Shown here one piece after another: positions 10,222 to 22,204 of a stretch of DNA of 64,000 nt (its first letter is position 1; each line of letters starts with the position of its first letter). Under the pieces are notes generated by a model. It did no database searches. It was not told the DNA's origin and worked only from the letters and a program-made list of their open reading frames with translations. A program made the position numbers and the translations under genes. The stretch comes from Morella rubra (Eukaryota > Streptophyta > Magnoliopsida > Fagales > Myricaceae), in NCBI GenBank assembly GCA_003952965.2, contig CM025849.1:32485097-32549096 (forward strand), read 5' to 3'.

Positions 10222-13200
10222 CACTACAAAAAAACAGGTCTATAGCGGCGGTCTTTGTAGTGGCGGTCGCTAAAAACGCCGCTAAAGGTGTTTTTAGCGG
10301 CGTTTTGAAAAAAACGCTGCTAAAGGGGGTCTATAGCGGCGGTCTTTATAGCAGCGGTCAATGACCGCCGCTATAGACCCCTTTAGCAGCGTTTTTTTCG
10401 CTAAAGGTGGTACCCTATAGCGGCGGTCAAAGTGACCGCCGCTATAGACCAAAAACTTCGGGGTCTATAGCAACGGTCACCCTGACCACGGCTATAGGGT
10501 TCTGTTTTAGCAGCGTTTGCGTCGGCAAACGCTGCTAAAAAAATTGGGTCTATAGTGGCGGTCTCGCCGACCGCTGCTATAAACCCCACATTCAGCGGTG
10601 TTTGCGTCTACAAATGCTGCTGGAAATTAACCTATAGCAGTGGTTGTATGTTGACCGCTGCTATAGGTATAAGATCAAATATTTTTTTTAATTAGTTGTA
10701 ATTTTTTTAATGTTAATAATTATGTTAAATATTATTGTATTTATGTTAATATATAATTTAGTTTGTCATGTATGTGGAAAAGTTAAATTTAAAGACATCT
10801 TTAATAAAATATGAAGTTAGAGAGAGTGTTGTGAACATTAAAGTTGTTGCATAATATGTTTGATTATGACACAGTTTCATTAATTTCCATTTCTGATTTC
10901 TTTCATTATCTCGGTGATTGATCAATTCTTATTTTCATCTCTAATGCCTATGGATCTTGAAAGCAATTGGGTTCGAATGCACGAGCTGAGTTTCTTAGAA
11001 AATATTTAAAGAGGTGTACCTGAGTTTATAATCTATAATCTCTTTTTGGAAGAATCTCTTTTTGGAAGCGAATGGATTCGAGAATCTTTATTCTGTCTTT
11101 CACTTCAATGTTTTTTTTTGTTTTTTTTTTCATCTTCTTTAACTTTGTGATGAGTGGTGTAGTAGGGGCATGGGTGATTTTCTGTTGCATGGGCTCTCAT
11201 TTGAAATAGTCTAGCTGTTTGTTATGCACAAGATAGAATCATCTAAAGGTGAATATAGCTTTAGTAACTTTCTGATGGTGAGAGACACGTAGAACGGTGA
11301 TAAAGGTGTTTATTGTTTGTTTCTGTGATTTATGGGGACTCTTGCGATTGCTTCCCATGATTCTTATAAGCTGGAATGTAGTCTAACATTCTGGCCAATA
11401 GAAGAGTAAAAAATGTCTTTGAGTTTATATTGAACAGAAAGGTTGATGTTGGTAGGTTATTCTAATGTGTGCATTATAGGAGCGTCTTCTTGGAAGATAG
11501 TATTGGTTCTGATTTTAAGATGCTTTTCTCCTGCTTACCACCTGGATTTCTTTATACATTTTGCTCAAAGTTCGGTAAAAAGTTTGATTGAATATGCCTA
11601 CAACTATTAATGCTAATTCTCAGCACCTTTACTTTTTCTTAAAGAATAAAATTGTTTTAACAGTCTGACATGTAAGGGTTTAAAAATTGACCTCGCATCA
11701 GCTACTTAGTAGTAACCTCTGCTTCATGCTTCTAGGTCCTGATTATATTTGGGATGCCACAACTGCTGTTTTAAATGTTATAAAGCCTATGCCTGTTCTT
11801 ATGTTTTTAACTATTCAATTCTCGTTCAGGCATTATCTTCTAGACTTGATGCGAGTAACTCCTCGTGATGCAAACTATACTGGTCCTGGATCCAGATTCT
11901 GTATCCTGAGACCAGAACTAATCACTGCATTTTGCCAGGTAAGTTATGATGTTCTGATAGTTCAATACTTATTTCGGAGTTTCCGTATTCTGATTGATTT
12001 TTTCGGTTAATGGAGAAGGCCCAAGCTGCAGAAAAATCAAAGTGCAAATCTGAAGGAGATGCTCATGTGATCACTGATTCTTCAAATGTTCCTGGTGTGG
12101 ACAAATAGGTGAGATTGGTAGCAAATGCAAGTACAAGTTGTGATTGCCATGTGGTGTTCTTGTGAGGAGTTAATTCCACCCTCAAGCTTTTTTCCTATGA
12201 TTTAATATGGATAGAACACTTGTGGGTTTTTGTCAAATGGAGCTTATTTAAACTTTTACCTTATCTTAGATAATGTACTGTTCCTATTTCTTAACATGCA
12301 TTTATGAATATGTGGGGAGTGATTCCTGCTTTTTCCAGTGCAAGGTGTATTGGCATCTATCATCGTTGAATTCCTATATTTTTCTTGTTGTAAAATTTTC
12401 CTTCTTGATTGATAAAATCTTGCATTCTCTTTTAAAATTTTAGGCAAAACATTGTTTTTACTCGAATAATATCTCAACCCGATTCAATAGAAAAGTGTTT
12501 TTATAGTTTAAAATGAGATTTTTTGCGAGGCTTAGTCCATGGAGCGGAGGCTTGGGCTGATAGGCCTAAGCCAGAGCGCTCATGGACAAGTTTGTCTTGA
12601 TGGGGGTCCGGGGGCAATGCCCCCGGGGGAAATTTTTTGACCCGTTTTATCTAGAGTTGCTTATAGCCTTATATACAAGTAGATATTTTGTTTACATAAA
12701 TTTTTGTTTATTTCTATTTCTCATGTGATATTTATTTTCTATTACAGGAATTCAAGATAGAGGATGTTGATGTGTCAAAGGAGGAAGATTTTAATTGGTC
12801 CTTGCTTATTGTGTTGTATTTGAATATTTTAGTCGGTCCTTGCTTATTGTTATTTTATATTAAAAATTTGTTACTTTTTAGATTACTTGTAGAGATTCTT
12901 GTGTTTGTTGTAAAATATTATTAATCAATAATGAAGATATTTTGTTTTATTATCCTTATTTTTTAAGTTTTTAGCTCTATTGAATTATAATTATTAAAAT
13001 AAATTTGTATTACCAATTAAAAAAGCATGTATAGAAAAATATAGGAAAAAATGAGTGGTGTTTTAAAAATGCTGGCACATACCAAAAAAAAAAAAAAAAC
13101 TGCAAACCTATAGCGGCGGTCACTGACCGCGGCTATAGGTGGCACCTGACCGCTGCTATAGCACTATAGTGGCGGTCATATTAGGTCTATAGCGACGGTT

Positions 13201-13454
13201 TGTGACCGCCGCTATAGACCTTTAATGCCAAAACAGCGCAATTGCGCTTGGGTCTATAGCGGCGGTTTCGACCGCTATAGACCCGAGGTCTTCACCAGTG
13301 GTCACCCGAACCGCTGCGATATACCTATACCGACGGATCTATAGCAGCGGTCTCGACCACCGCTAAAAAACCGCTGCTATAGGTTATGGCAATGGTTTTT
13401 TGACCTATAGCAGCGGTTTCCGACCGTTGCTATAGGTCTTTTTTTTTTGTAGTG
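10222..13454. mobile_element. Non-autonomous CACTA (En/Spm) element, 3233 bp, with captured host exons
   Basis: Ends are CACTACAAAAAAAC and, in reverse complement, CACTACAAAAAAAA. The 3-bp target duplication AAT flanks it (10219-10221 and 13455-13457). Both ends carry dense GC-rich subterminal repeats in both orientations (CTATAGCGGCGGTC / GACCGCCGCTATAG; 10238-10670 and 13113-13438). The AT-rich interior has no TNP2 or TNPA coding sequence. It carries exons of a clustered-mitochondria (CLU/FRIENDLY) gene. A hairpin-forming segment at about 12535-12635 contains GGGGGTCCGGGGGCAATGCCCCCGG. Mobilisation would need a transposase in trans. Confidence 0.9.
11830..12108 (+). pseudogene. Captured exons of a clustered-mitochondria protein (FRIENDLY/CLU) gene
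   Basis: Exon 11830-11938 is bordered by TTCAG and GTAAGT splice signals and encodes a segment containing RVTPRDANYTGPGSRF and ILRPELIT, which I recognise as a highly conserved part of plant FRIENDLY/CLU proteins. The next coding piece, 12019-12108, gives AQAAEKSK and then ends at a TAG after PGVDK; this too fits the family sequence after the RPELI motif. The real protein is well over 1000 residues, so this is a small internal fragment carried inside the CACTA element. FRIENDLY/CLU acts in mitochondrial distribution and association; the fragment should not have that function. A 107-codon read-through frame starts at 11687. Confidence 0.72.
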
Positions 13455-13714
13455 AATATTGTTTTCAACTTCTTTCTATTTTTGCTCGCCTTTTTTAAGC
13501 TCTCTTTGGAGGCAATTGTACAATGGGCCACAACCAGTAGCATTTTTTTACGGGAAACAAGAAGCTGGTGGATGGGAAGCGAAGTGTGGCAGAAGGATAT
13601 TGCAGGAGTACTTACAAGTACTTCATTAGTCATTTGCACTTCAAATATTATGAAAAAGCTAACACCATCACCAACAGCGCAAAAACATTCCTCAGGCATT
13701 CCCTAGCCATAGAT

Positions 13715-15545
13715 ATATTATATCTGGCTTCTCGATATGAGAGTATATGTGAGAATATTTCGTTAACTATCTTTCTTATATATATAGTTACCAAGCAAAT
13801 GGCATTTGACTGTGGCATTAGTACGTTGTAGAAGAGTTTTATATATATATATATATATATACGTGAGTGTGTGATTGATATATTTTCGATTCTTGAGAGT
13901 TGTATAAAGAGTGCAATTTTTCAAAGAAACAAAAAGCCAACTGGTTGACCAAACAGCTTCCATACATTTGAATTACATTACTCCTCTAAAAGGACGGATA
14001 AACAAATGTTGAAAGGGCTCATAGAAACGTTCCCCTGTAACCCCAGAAAGAAACGCTACAAATGCAAAACAACAGTTGCAAACTTGCAGAAAAAATAGGG
14101 ATAAAAGGAAAAAAGTAGGCGCAGTCAGCAGTTAAAATTAAATAGCCCTTTGCTGTGACGAACTCAAGCTATAATGAGGCTCTAGAAGATTCTGCTAAGG
14201 CCAGCCGCATATATATAGTACGTACTCCCACTCGATATATATATAAATTTGTACGTGCTTACTAATTTCAATTAGCTGTACAAACTTTGACCGCGGGCTT
14301 GTGAGTACTTGTCTTAATTTTGAGTTTGTGATGAAGATGAGGGATTCAAGCTAATTGAGACCTTTACTGATCCGACTATAATCTCCAGAGCATGTGAAAT
14401 TATGCGTCAGCACGGATAATTCATCCGCGATGCAAACCTAAAGTAACCATAAGAGAATATGACTAGCCATAGTAGCAAGATTCCAGTCATATATGCACCT
14501 CCGAAACACGCAATTACTTTCCACTCAAAATTAACAAGCACCCGATCCAGGTTTCTCCAAATGGGTTGTTGCTCTTGTCTGTTATGCCAAATGAGCCCGC
14601 GCCCAATCGATTTGAGATCAGCTCAGATGTGAAATATTATAATGTCTCCACAGTAGATCACAAGTATCACAAGTATTTAAAAATCTTCCAAGTGATATTG
14701 TTCTTTGAGGACGCCAAGTGCTTATCTTTATCCAGTGATAAAATCTCATTAGAACTAGAGAAGATCATGTTTATCCTGTTGTTTGATCCAATTATTTGAC
14801 ATCCAAACTTATTTGATCAAGAATTACAATTCAATTTGACATCCAAACTTATTTGATCAAGAATTACAATTCAATTTGACATAGAATTGCGCCATTACTC
14901 AAATACACTAACATTCCAAAATCCACTAACATCTGCTCCCAGCAATAAATCAGCTGGGCATGATTCCCACGGAAGTTAATGAATAGTCAGGGGCGGCTCA
15001 GATGGGTAGGTGGGTGAGGCAATAGTCTAAGACACCGTAATTATGAAGGCCCCATATTATAGGCTTCAAAATAAGAAGCATTTTTATAAAATTAAATTTA
15101 AAAGAAAAAACCAAAAACTTTGAGAATATAACTAAACGAAAGGCCTAGACAATAGGAACATCCTAAAAATTAGTTTTACAAAATTGAAATGATAATAAAA
15201 AATTGGAACATCCTAGAAACTAGCATTTACAATAAAAAGAGTCTAATTAATTCTATTAGTTTTTACAGTCTTTTGCCAAATAATAGCCCCACCACACAAA
15301 TTTTTCTCCTAAAACCTAGCACCACAACTACCTATTTCTTACAATGCATAACTTATTTAATTAAGACTTGGCTTGCTCCTTGAACATATGCTTTAAATTT
15401 TTTTGTGTGGGATGTCATATATGGAATGTAAAAGAGCAGAGATTATCAATGAAATTTCAAATTTAAGCGAGAATTAAAGTGATCTAAATTTCTTGATATT
15501 TCATCGAGCATGCATGTGAATGTAACCGCCAAGGAATTGTTAACC
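13715..15545. other. Intergenic DNA with a 40-bp tandem duplication
   Basis: I support no gene here. A (TA)n run lies at about 13841-13860. At 14796-14875 a 40-bp unit beginning TTGACATCCAAACTTATTTG is present twice in perfect tandem, followed by the start of a third. A 77-codon frame at 14566-14799 is not recognised. Confidence 0.5.
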
Positions 15546-15640
15546 CCCAAGGTGATAGCTCAATGGTTGGAATAGTATTTTTTTGTACTGGCTAAATTCT
15601 AGGTCAAAGTATGTCCTTTTTGAGTTGTAAGCATTTCTCC
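15546..15640 (+). mobile_element. Possible tRNA-derived SINE remnant
   Basis: AAGGTGATAGCTCAATGGTTGGAATAG matches the A box of tRNA genes and tRNA-derived SINEs, and a degraded B-box-like AGGTCAAAGTATGTCC follows about 40 bp later. No tRNA cloverleaf can be completed. Confidence 0.35.
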
Positions 15641-15809
15641 TTTTGTTGCTCAAGAGTTTATTTTTTTATTCACGTTCAAGATGGTCTATCGCTTGACCCA
15701 CTCTCGAGCATGCCTTGAAGACTTCCTATCGAGACTTATTGTTCAACTGACACTCAACTATCCCTCGAGCAAGACATGAAAAATTCTTACAGAGACTTCA
15801 TGTTTGACT

Positions 15810-17896
15810 GACGCTCGAATCAAAATCTGATACTGAATATGTCGTTCGCAAACAATTACATGCAAATTATGTTGAATATAAATGTCGGAACGGAAATAAA
15901 CCTATGCACAGTTCTATATGTGTGCACACAAATTTTGTCAATGATACCCTGTGAACGTATGTTGATGCGCTCAAACAGCATTTTATTTATATTAATATCA
16001 TGCGAGTTTATTTAATTATACATTTAAAACTAAATTGCACATGATACTCAAAGCAATAAATTTAATCATCATGATAATAACAAATTGTCTACAAATACTT
16101 AATTGTCATAATAATAAATAAAATACACAATCGAAATCAACTTTTAAAAAGAGATAATCTAACCGAATCTCCGTCAAGGCGCCAATGTGATGTGAGTCAC
16201 CATATTTGGTCCATCATCTGCTCATGCATTTCTTTTTACATACGTTGTAGCCTTTCTTCTTGCTCCTCTTGTTGTTTACACAACTATTCCTCCATATGCT
16301 TCTGCTACTCTCGCATCGTCCTCTCCATTTCTACTTGCCTGACAGATAGCTCATCATTTCCTTATATCTAGCCTTCATGTCCTTGATACCGGGATTAACC
16401 ATGGAGAAGCGCGGGACACCTCAGAATGTCTGAAACGAGAAAGACCTCGGAGACAATAATGGGGACCTCGGGATGTTTGTAGGAACGTGGGAAACACTCT
16501 AGGATGTCGGAATATTATGGGGGTATCTCGAAATGTTTGTAGGATGTCGAGAAAGGGTATAGATATCTCGGGATGTTTATGGCAAGGTCGGGAAAACACT
16601 CAGAAACACACTAACTCACACACTCGGATAGATAAGCTCACCACCCAAGTAGAACACAAAGGAATTCAGAAATCAACACCCAATGTAATCCAACACGGGA
16701 TACAGAGTAAGAAACTTGCCACCTATCAGAATCCACCGAAGGATAAGAGTTGTTAGAAGAAATCCTTCTTCAAAGTAGCCTAAGGCTCAAGGTGTATAAA
16801 CACTCAAAAATCTATGTTCTCCTTTTCCACTACTAGATAGGGGTTTAAGTAGTAAAACTTGGAACAACCCTCCAAGCATGAGTAAATGCGAAATACATCT
16901 TCTTAGGGAACATAAAAGACTCTTAGGAAATGAAAATACATTTGAAAATCCAAAAGAACAAGCTAAAAATAGCAAACTCGTCCAAATTCACTAGACCTCG
17001 GAATTAACTGCCAGCCTGACCTCCTTGGAGTAATTTATTCATAACTTCGTCTAGAAAACTCCAAATTGTACGCCGTTTGATGCATTGAAAACTAGACTCG
17101 TAGATCTTTTCAAAAAGCCATAATTCAAATAGAAACCCTTCATAAATCATTCCAGAATTTAATTTTAATCTCGACCTTCTATGCTAACCACACCTGTGTT
17201 AGTCCTCTATCTCTAATCTAGCCTACTCCAATCTCCGGGACAGATCAACAGAAAACACTGAAAATGGTGATCAAACTAACCATACTAAATGGCTTAAACT
17301 AAGCACGTAACCTGCTTTTGTCCCCAAGACCTCAGGGAAAATCTCTATTTCCGTGTTTTGCTTCCCCTTGCACTTATGTTGTAACTGTATTGCCTCCATC
17401 TATTCTAACAAGTTTAGAAGAAGAGAGTGAAATTAATATATGAACCATTGAATTTTATGAGCGTATAATATAACTTCACAACTCAAACTCATACTCATTA
17501 AATTATAAATCTCACACGGTTACAAAATCTTCCAAAACTGTCAGTCATTCAAATAGTTACAGAGAGTCTGAATGTTAACGAGCGGCGCAAGTCTCAATGG
17601 TGCAACGTGAAAGCACACAATTCGATGAAAAAATGGTGTGTCTCTTCTAGAAGAGCTTTGTGTTGTTCAGACGTCATACAACTAATTAGCACCAACTTCT
17701 GCATCAAACGCATGTTAACCATGCAAGTACTCCTTTATGGGTCCGAAAGGTTATGTTGGATCATTACCAAAAGTCGTGCAAATGGGATATAAGTAGGTTC
17801 AGACAATTTGTAAAAGATTTTGATGAATTTAATCATCACAGATTCGTAACGGTTGGTTGTTTGTCACCCAAAATTTCATCTAGACGTTTTTTAATA
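15810..17896. repeat. Dispersed repeat R1, copy B, interrupted by an 818-bp insertion
   Basis: It matches 2557-3838 before and after the insertion at 16384-17201. The shared words include ATATGTCGTTCGC, TTGTCAATGATACC, TCCGTCAAGGC.CCAATGTGATGT and TTGTCACCCAAAATTT. Divergence between copies is visible in almost every line, so the duplication is old. Confidence 0.65.
16384..17201. mobile_element. Solo-LTR-like insertion, 818 bp
   Basis: The unit starts TGATACCGGG and ends near ACACCTGTGTTA. The 5-bp repeat GTCCT is found on both sides (16379-16383 and 17202-17206), and repeat copy A at about 3112 shows the empty site. A second copy lies at 20255-21050. No gag or pol is present. The left third contains imperfect repeats of TCGGGATGTTTGTAGGA. 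Size, TG start and 5-bp duplication suggest a solitary LTR of an unknown family; the 3' end is not a standard CA, so the class is tentative. Confidence 0.55.
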
Positions 17897-17899
17897 ACA

Positions 17900-18560
17900 T
17901 TCGGTTGGAAATGGCATTGCTCAAACTTTTTGCATTACATAATTTAATTTTTTTCAGGGAAAGTGCTCTTGGGTTACAAAATTATTTTTGACACCAAAGA
18001 TCATTTTTCTTGTAGTCTCTTTTGGTGCTTGCTTCTCCCCATCTCTCGCTACTTTGCAGCATTCTATCTTGACTATTTTCCTTGGGTGATGGCTATGTCA
18101 CGTCACCACAAATCCCATTTGGCTAAACAACCTCTTGGGTTGTGTCAGTTGGATCATGTAGACCTTCGTGGTAACAACCCAAATGATCTAGAGTTGATGA
18201 ATGTAGTTGCTACCCATTTTATTGGGTCTTACGTTTCTCCTATCCTTGCTCCTTGTCTAGAATGTAACAACAGGGATTGATTGCATTGGACATCTCTGAG
18301 CCATTGATGCTCACTAGTGAGCTTTTAAGACGCACTTGATCTACTACAATGGGATACTAGAATGTGGAATGAAGGAAGTTAGTTGACGAAGCTGATCATC
18401 TTCGAAATAATCAGTTAGCCGCATTCAGGAAGGCGATGAACAGTAAAGGTGAGCAATAGAGAGTAAGTCCCTTGGATTAAGCAAGTAGAGGTACGCAAGG
18501 AAGAATCTGGGCTATGTTTGAAGGCGATACCTTTTTGGACTCTAGTCGCTATATACGTGT
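17900..18560. other. Intergenic DNA
   Basis: There is an open frame of 105 codons at 17963-18280 that I do not recognise and that has no clear start context or homologue I can name. Nothing else is supported. Confidence 0.4.
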
Positions 18561-19381
18561 GTTACATTACAAGACTTTTCAGTACTTTTAGTGATGAAAT
18601 TCTGAGTGATGAAACGAATTTTTATTTTCATCATTAAAAGTCACTTTCTAGTAACGAAAACTAATTTTGACACAACAGTCTTTATTTGAAACAAATTTTT
18701 GTCACTAAAAAAATAAAAAATCTTTAAAAAAATTTGGTGATGAAAATAATCTTCACGAAAAGCATAACAATTTTGTGATGAAAATTTTTGTCCATAGTAT
18801 CATCCGATCATCTCAATAGGTGTTCCATTGTCCATGACGATCCCTTGGCACTGGAGGGATGATCCAACATCCTAAAAATATAGCAGAAAATTACGTCGGA
18901 AACTGGGCAATAGATCTAGTCGAGGATTTAATATTTTCACAAGCCTCTATGCCTTATGTCTTCCCTCTCTCCATTATTCCTAAGCCAGACATTCCCACCA
19001 GCAGCACATTCTCCCTCTCCAACTACTACGTCGTGGCTACCACTCCACCAGCAGACTCAGTCTCCCTCTCGCTCTCTCTCCAATTTCTCTCTTTTCTCGA
19101 TTCCCCTCACTCTCTCTCGCGCCCTCCCCTTCCTCTCCGTGAAATTTTCTAGCCTCTCTTTATGCTTTATCAAGTATGTTTTGTTTTTCTCTCTCTATAA
19201 TTGAGACAATGAGCTGCGTATCTTTACATTACGATTTTTTTTTCTCAACAATCAATCCATTAAAACCCAATATTTTAGGGTTTCGGCAATGGTATGATTT
19301 GGGGGTTTCGATTTTCTTTTAGGAAGAAAATTGTGGCTTAGTTTGCATAGAGGAACTTGAAATATAATTTGTTGTCTGCAG

Positions 19382-19481
19382 AAACATCTTATACGAACTG
19401 GTCATGGTCATGTGTTTGTTATAGTCTATGGAGACCTAGAGAAGCCAGCTCTACTTACGTATCCTGATTTGGCTCTAAATC
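19382..19481 (+). pseudogene. Captured exon of an NDL (N-myc downregulated-like) gene
   Basis: A 100-bp exon with a TCTGCAG acceptor and a GTGTGT donor encodes a peptide containing [17 protein letters not shown], the signature early segment of plant NDL proteins (Ndr family, alpha/beta-hydrolase fold; partners of the G-protein beta subunit in Arabidopsis). The exon that should follow is not present; the frame instead runs into an unidentified stretch (to 19639). A CT-rich 5'-UTR-like tract and an AAACCCAATATTTTAGGGTTT stretch precede it. So only the beginning of an NDL gene appears to have been captured. Confidence 0.65.
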
Positions 19482-20254
19482 GTGTGTGCGATGAACTACA
19501 AGAAATATATTTGACGGAATTCTCCACCGCTCTATCTCCTGTCATTGAAAACTCCATATCTTCGATGAAATTAATCCTTCACCGACCTTACATCAGGTTC
19601 ATCAACGGGTCGTACAGAGATTGTGACAATCTCGGGTGACATGGTTATAAATCATAACTTTTACAATTTTTCCCCAAGCAATCCTGAATTTGATCTTCCT
19701 CCCCTGTTTATTCTGCAAATTTGCCCTAGCCAAAATAAAGAACTAGTTGACCACTTGACAACGTGTGCCCACTCCATATCAGAGCTCTTTGTCGCTGTGC
19801 ACACAGAGATTATTTGTCACTTCTACCCACCAATGTGGGTTAGGGTGATAGTTCCCAGTTAGAACTGTAGCAAAGTTGATAGAATTCTCTTTGGATGAGA
19901 ACAAACCTCAAGTTGTTTGGATAAAAACATGCTTCATTTTTTTTTTCTTCTAGCAAAATTTGCTAGAATTTAAATAAACAACTCTTCCTAAAATATAAAC
20001 ACAAACTCCTAAAATAAAGACACAAACAACTGTAAAATCTAAGCTAGCAACTATTTGACTTATTCTAACATATTGCTAGTTGAACCAAATCTTTCACATT
20101 CTACACCTCAACAATTAGTGATTTATCATAGGGATGGTTATGTTTGGTTGCTGAATATTGTTGCTCTATCATAGACCCAACGAGCACACTTGGTGCTTGT
20201 GAAAATATTTGCTTGCTTTACATGTGAAAGTTTTGCAATTCAATAGTGGGTACA

Positions 20255-21050
20255 TGATACCGGGGTTAAGCGGAGAAAGCGCAGGACACCTCGTGAGCAC
20301 CTTGAGCTAGTTGGAATGTTTCAAAAGAAATAGACACCTCGAGAATAATAGGAACTTTGGGATAGTAATGCAACTTCAGGATATTTTTGGAAGGTCAGGA
20401 CAGTGTTTAGATAGCTCAAAATGTTTGTGGGAAGGTCAGGAATCATACTCTAACTCACACACTCAGATAGATAAGCTCACCACTCAAGTAGAATACAAAG
20501 GGATACAGAAATCACCACCCAATGTAATCCAACACAGGATACAGAGCAAGAACTTGCCACCTATTGGAATCACCGAAGGATAAGAGTTTGTAAAAGAAAT
20601 TATTTTTCAAAGTAGCCTAAGGCTCAAATTGTATAAACACTCAAAATCTACATTTTTCCATTACTAGAGATGGTTTAAATAGCAAAGCTTGGAACAATCC
20701 TCCAAGTCTGAGTAAATGAGAAATACAACTTCCAAAATATTAACTTTGACTTAGGAAACATAAAAGACTCTTTCGAAAATGAAAAGACATATTGAAAATT
20801 CAAAAGAACAAGCTAAAAATAGAAAAATCGTCCAAAATTCACTAAACCTCGTAACTAGCTCATGCCTGCCTGACCACCTTGGAATAATTTAACCATAACT
20901 TCGTCTCAAAAACACTAAATTGTACGTTGTTTATTGCGTTGGGAACTACAATTGTAGAGCTTTCCAACAAGCCATAACTCGAATATAGAATCTTTGTAAC
21001 ACATTCCAGACATTAATTTCAATCAAGAACCTTTGGTGCTGACCACACCC
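20255..21050. repeat. Second copy of the solo-LTR-like repeat
   Basis: Similar to 16384-17201 over most of its length (TGATACCGGG start; ATAGATAAGCTCACCAC, AATGTAATCCAACAC.GGATACAGAG, CTAAGGCTCAA words). The right border is unclear, near GACCACACCC. No 5-bp duplication found. It lies inside the element 18565-23217. Confidence 0.6.
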
Positions 21051-22204
21051 TATGATATTATGGAAAAAAATTGAGATGATATTTTCGAGCCAACAAATGA
21101 CAGTGACGAATCAGATGACATTTCCTTGAAAAGGTTTGCTGACTTTATTTCCAGAGTCCTATTTGCACTCTTTGTTTTGTGGAAGTTATCTATTTATATA
21201 CCTAACTTCTTTGTCATTTTTCTCCCACTGTAGGTTTGAGGTCACTTTACACCCTTGTTTCTGAGGGCTTGTCAGATTTGGAGCATTTACAGGTATAAGT
21301 TTACTTGCCTTCATGAGGTGTTTCTCGTGGTTCTTTTTCTTTCTGTCATTATGTTATCATTTCTTTTGCAGATGTGGCTAAAGAAAGACGATCTACACAT
21401 ACGCCATATGTTTTTGGTTGTTTATTTCTCTTTTTCTTTTGTACCTAAGTTACCTATTAGAACTCAAAACTAATTTGCAGTGTTGCAGCATTAACCACTA
21501 TGTAAATCTAAATGCATAGGCCCACCACAGGAAAATCTGTAGCTTGAGACGTTTTAAGATCTGAAAATTACATCTGATCAATCTTGTTTTGCAAAGGAAG
21601 ATGATATTGCAATATGCCCACAAGTATAGGCTGTGGCTCTGGAGGCCTTGAGCAAAGCCTGTAAGATCTTAATTACTTTCAGATTACCTACATGCCATGA
21701 TCATGTAATTTTGTTCTATCAGAGTAGTAGGCCTTGGTATGGATTTCGATTCAATCTTCCTTTACCAAGCTTGTTAATTAGTTGGAGGTGTCTCCGATGC
21801 TTTCCATTGAGTTACTAGATCTTTCGTGAATGAGATGTGTAAGAGAAATTCTTTGGAAAATGATTCTTCTCTTTTCAACGACATACTATAAGGTACATGG
21901 TATTAAGTAGTCTTTTATTATGGTTATGTGGAATCAATGGTCTTCCCCTGGCTCCCTTCTAATTGTAAGAATAGAGGCACTTTAGTGAGGCAGTGAATTC
22001 GTTTCAAATTGTAGTTTGGTCTCTCTTCTTTAATTGATATGGGTACCTCTAGTCCTTTGAGTGTTGGAGTTTGGGGAGCAACTGCATACTCTATTTACAG
22101 TACGGTGTAGTCCTAGAGGGGCAGCCATTTACTTTTTAGACCAACTTCTTGAGGGTTTTAATAAAGATAGAAACTTAGAGAATGCAAGACAGGTGGTCTC
22201 TCAG

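Larger units (their letters stand above)
10063..13710 (-). pseudogene. Diverged eight-cysteine peptide gene split by a CACTA element
   Basis: The 5' half lies at about 13458-13710 and the 3' half at 10063-10221. The first half has a MARxxxRN-type signal-peptide start like gene 4 and an LYNCLQ word matching LYDCLA of the paralogues. The second half carries CVISHFFQC and KKCIDKC, matching CAFSHFFNC and IKCIKYC, then ends after a short tail without the final C-x3-C. The halves are separated exactly by the transposon 10222-13454 with its AAT duplication. It looks broken: besides the insertion there seem to be about two further breaks. This is the most diverged member of the family, so it is probably the oldest relative of the cluster. 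Confidence 0.65.

Noticed and set aside
10238-10670. Possible CRISPR-like or tandem array (CTATAGCGGCGGTC repeats)
   Set aside because: Repeats are in both orientations and irregularly spaced, and they lie at the end of a CACTA element; they are subterminal repeats. The organism is a plant.
15546-15640. True tRNA gene
   Set aside because: Only the A-box-like part is good; no acceptor stem or anticodon arm can be paired.
17963-18280. 105-codon frame as a gene
   Set aside because: No homologue I can name and no supporting context; left as intergenic.
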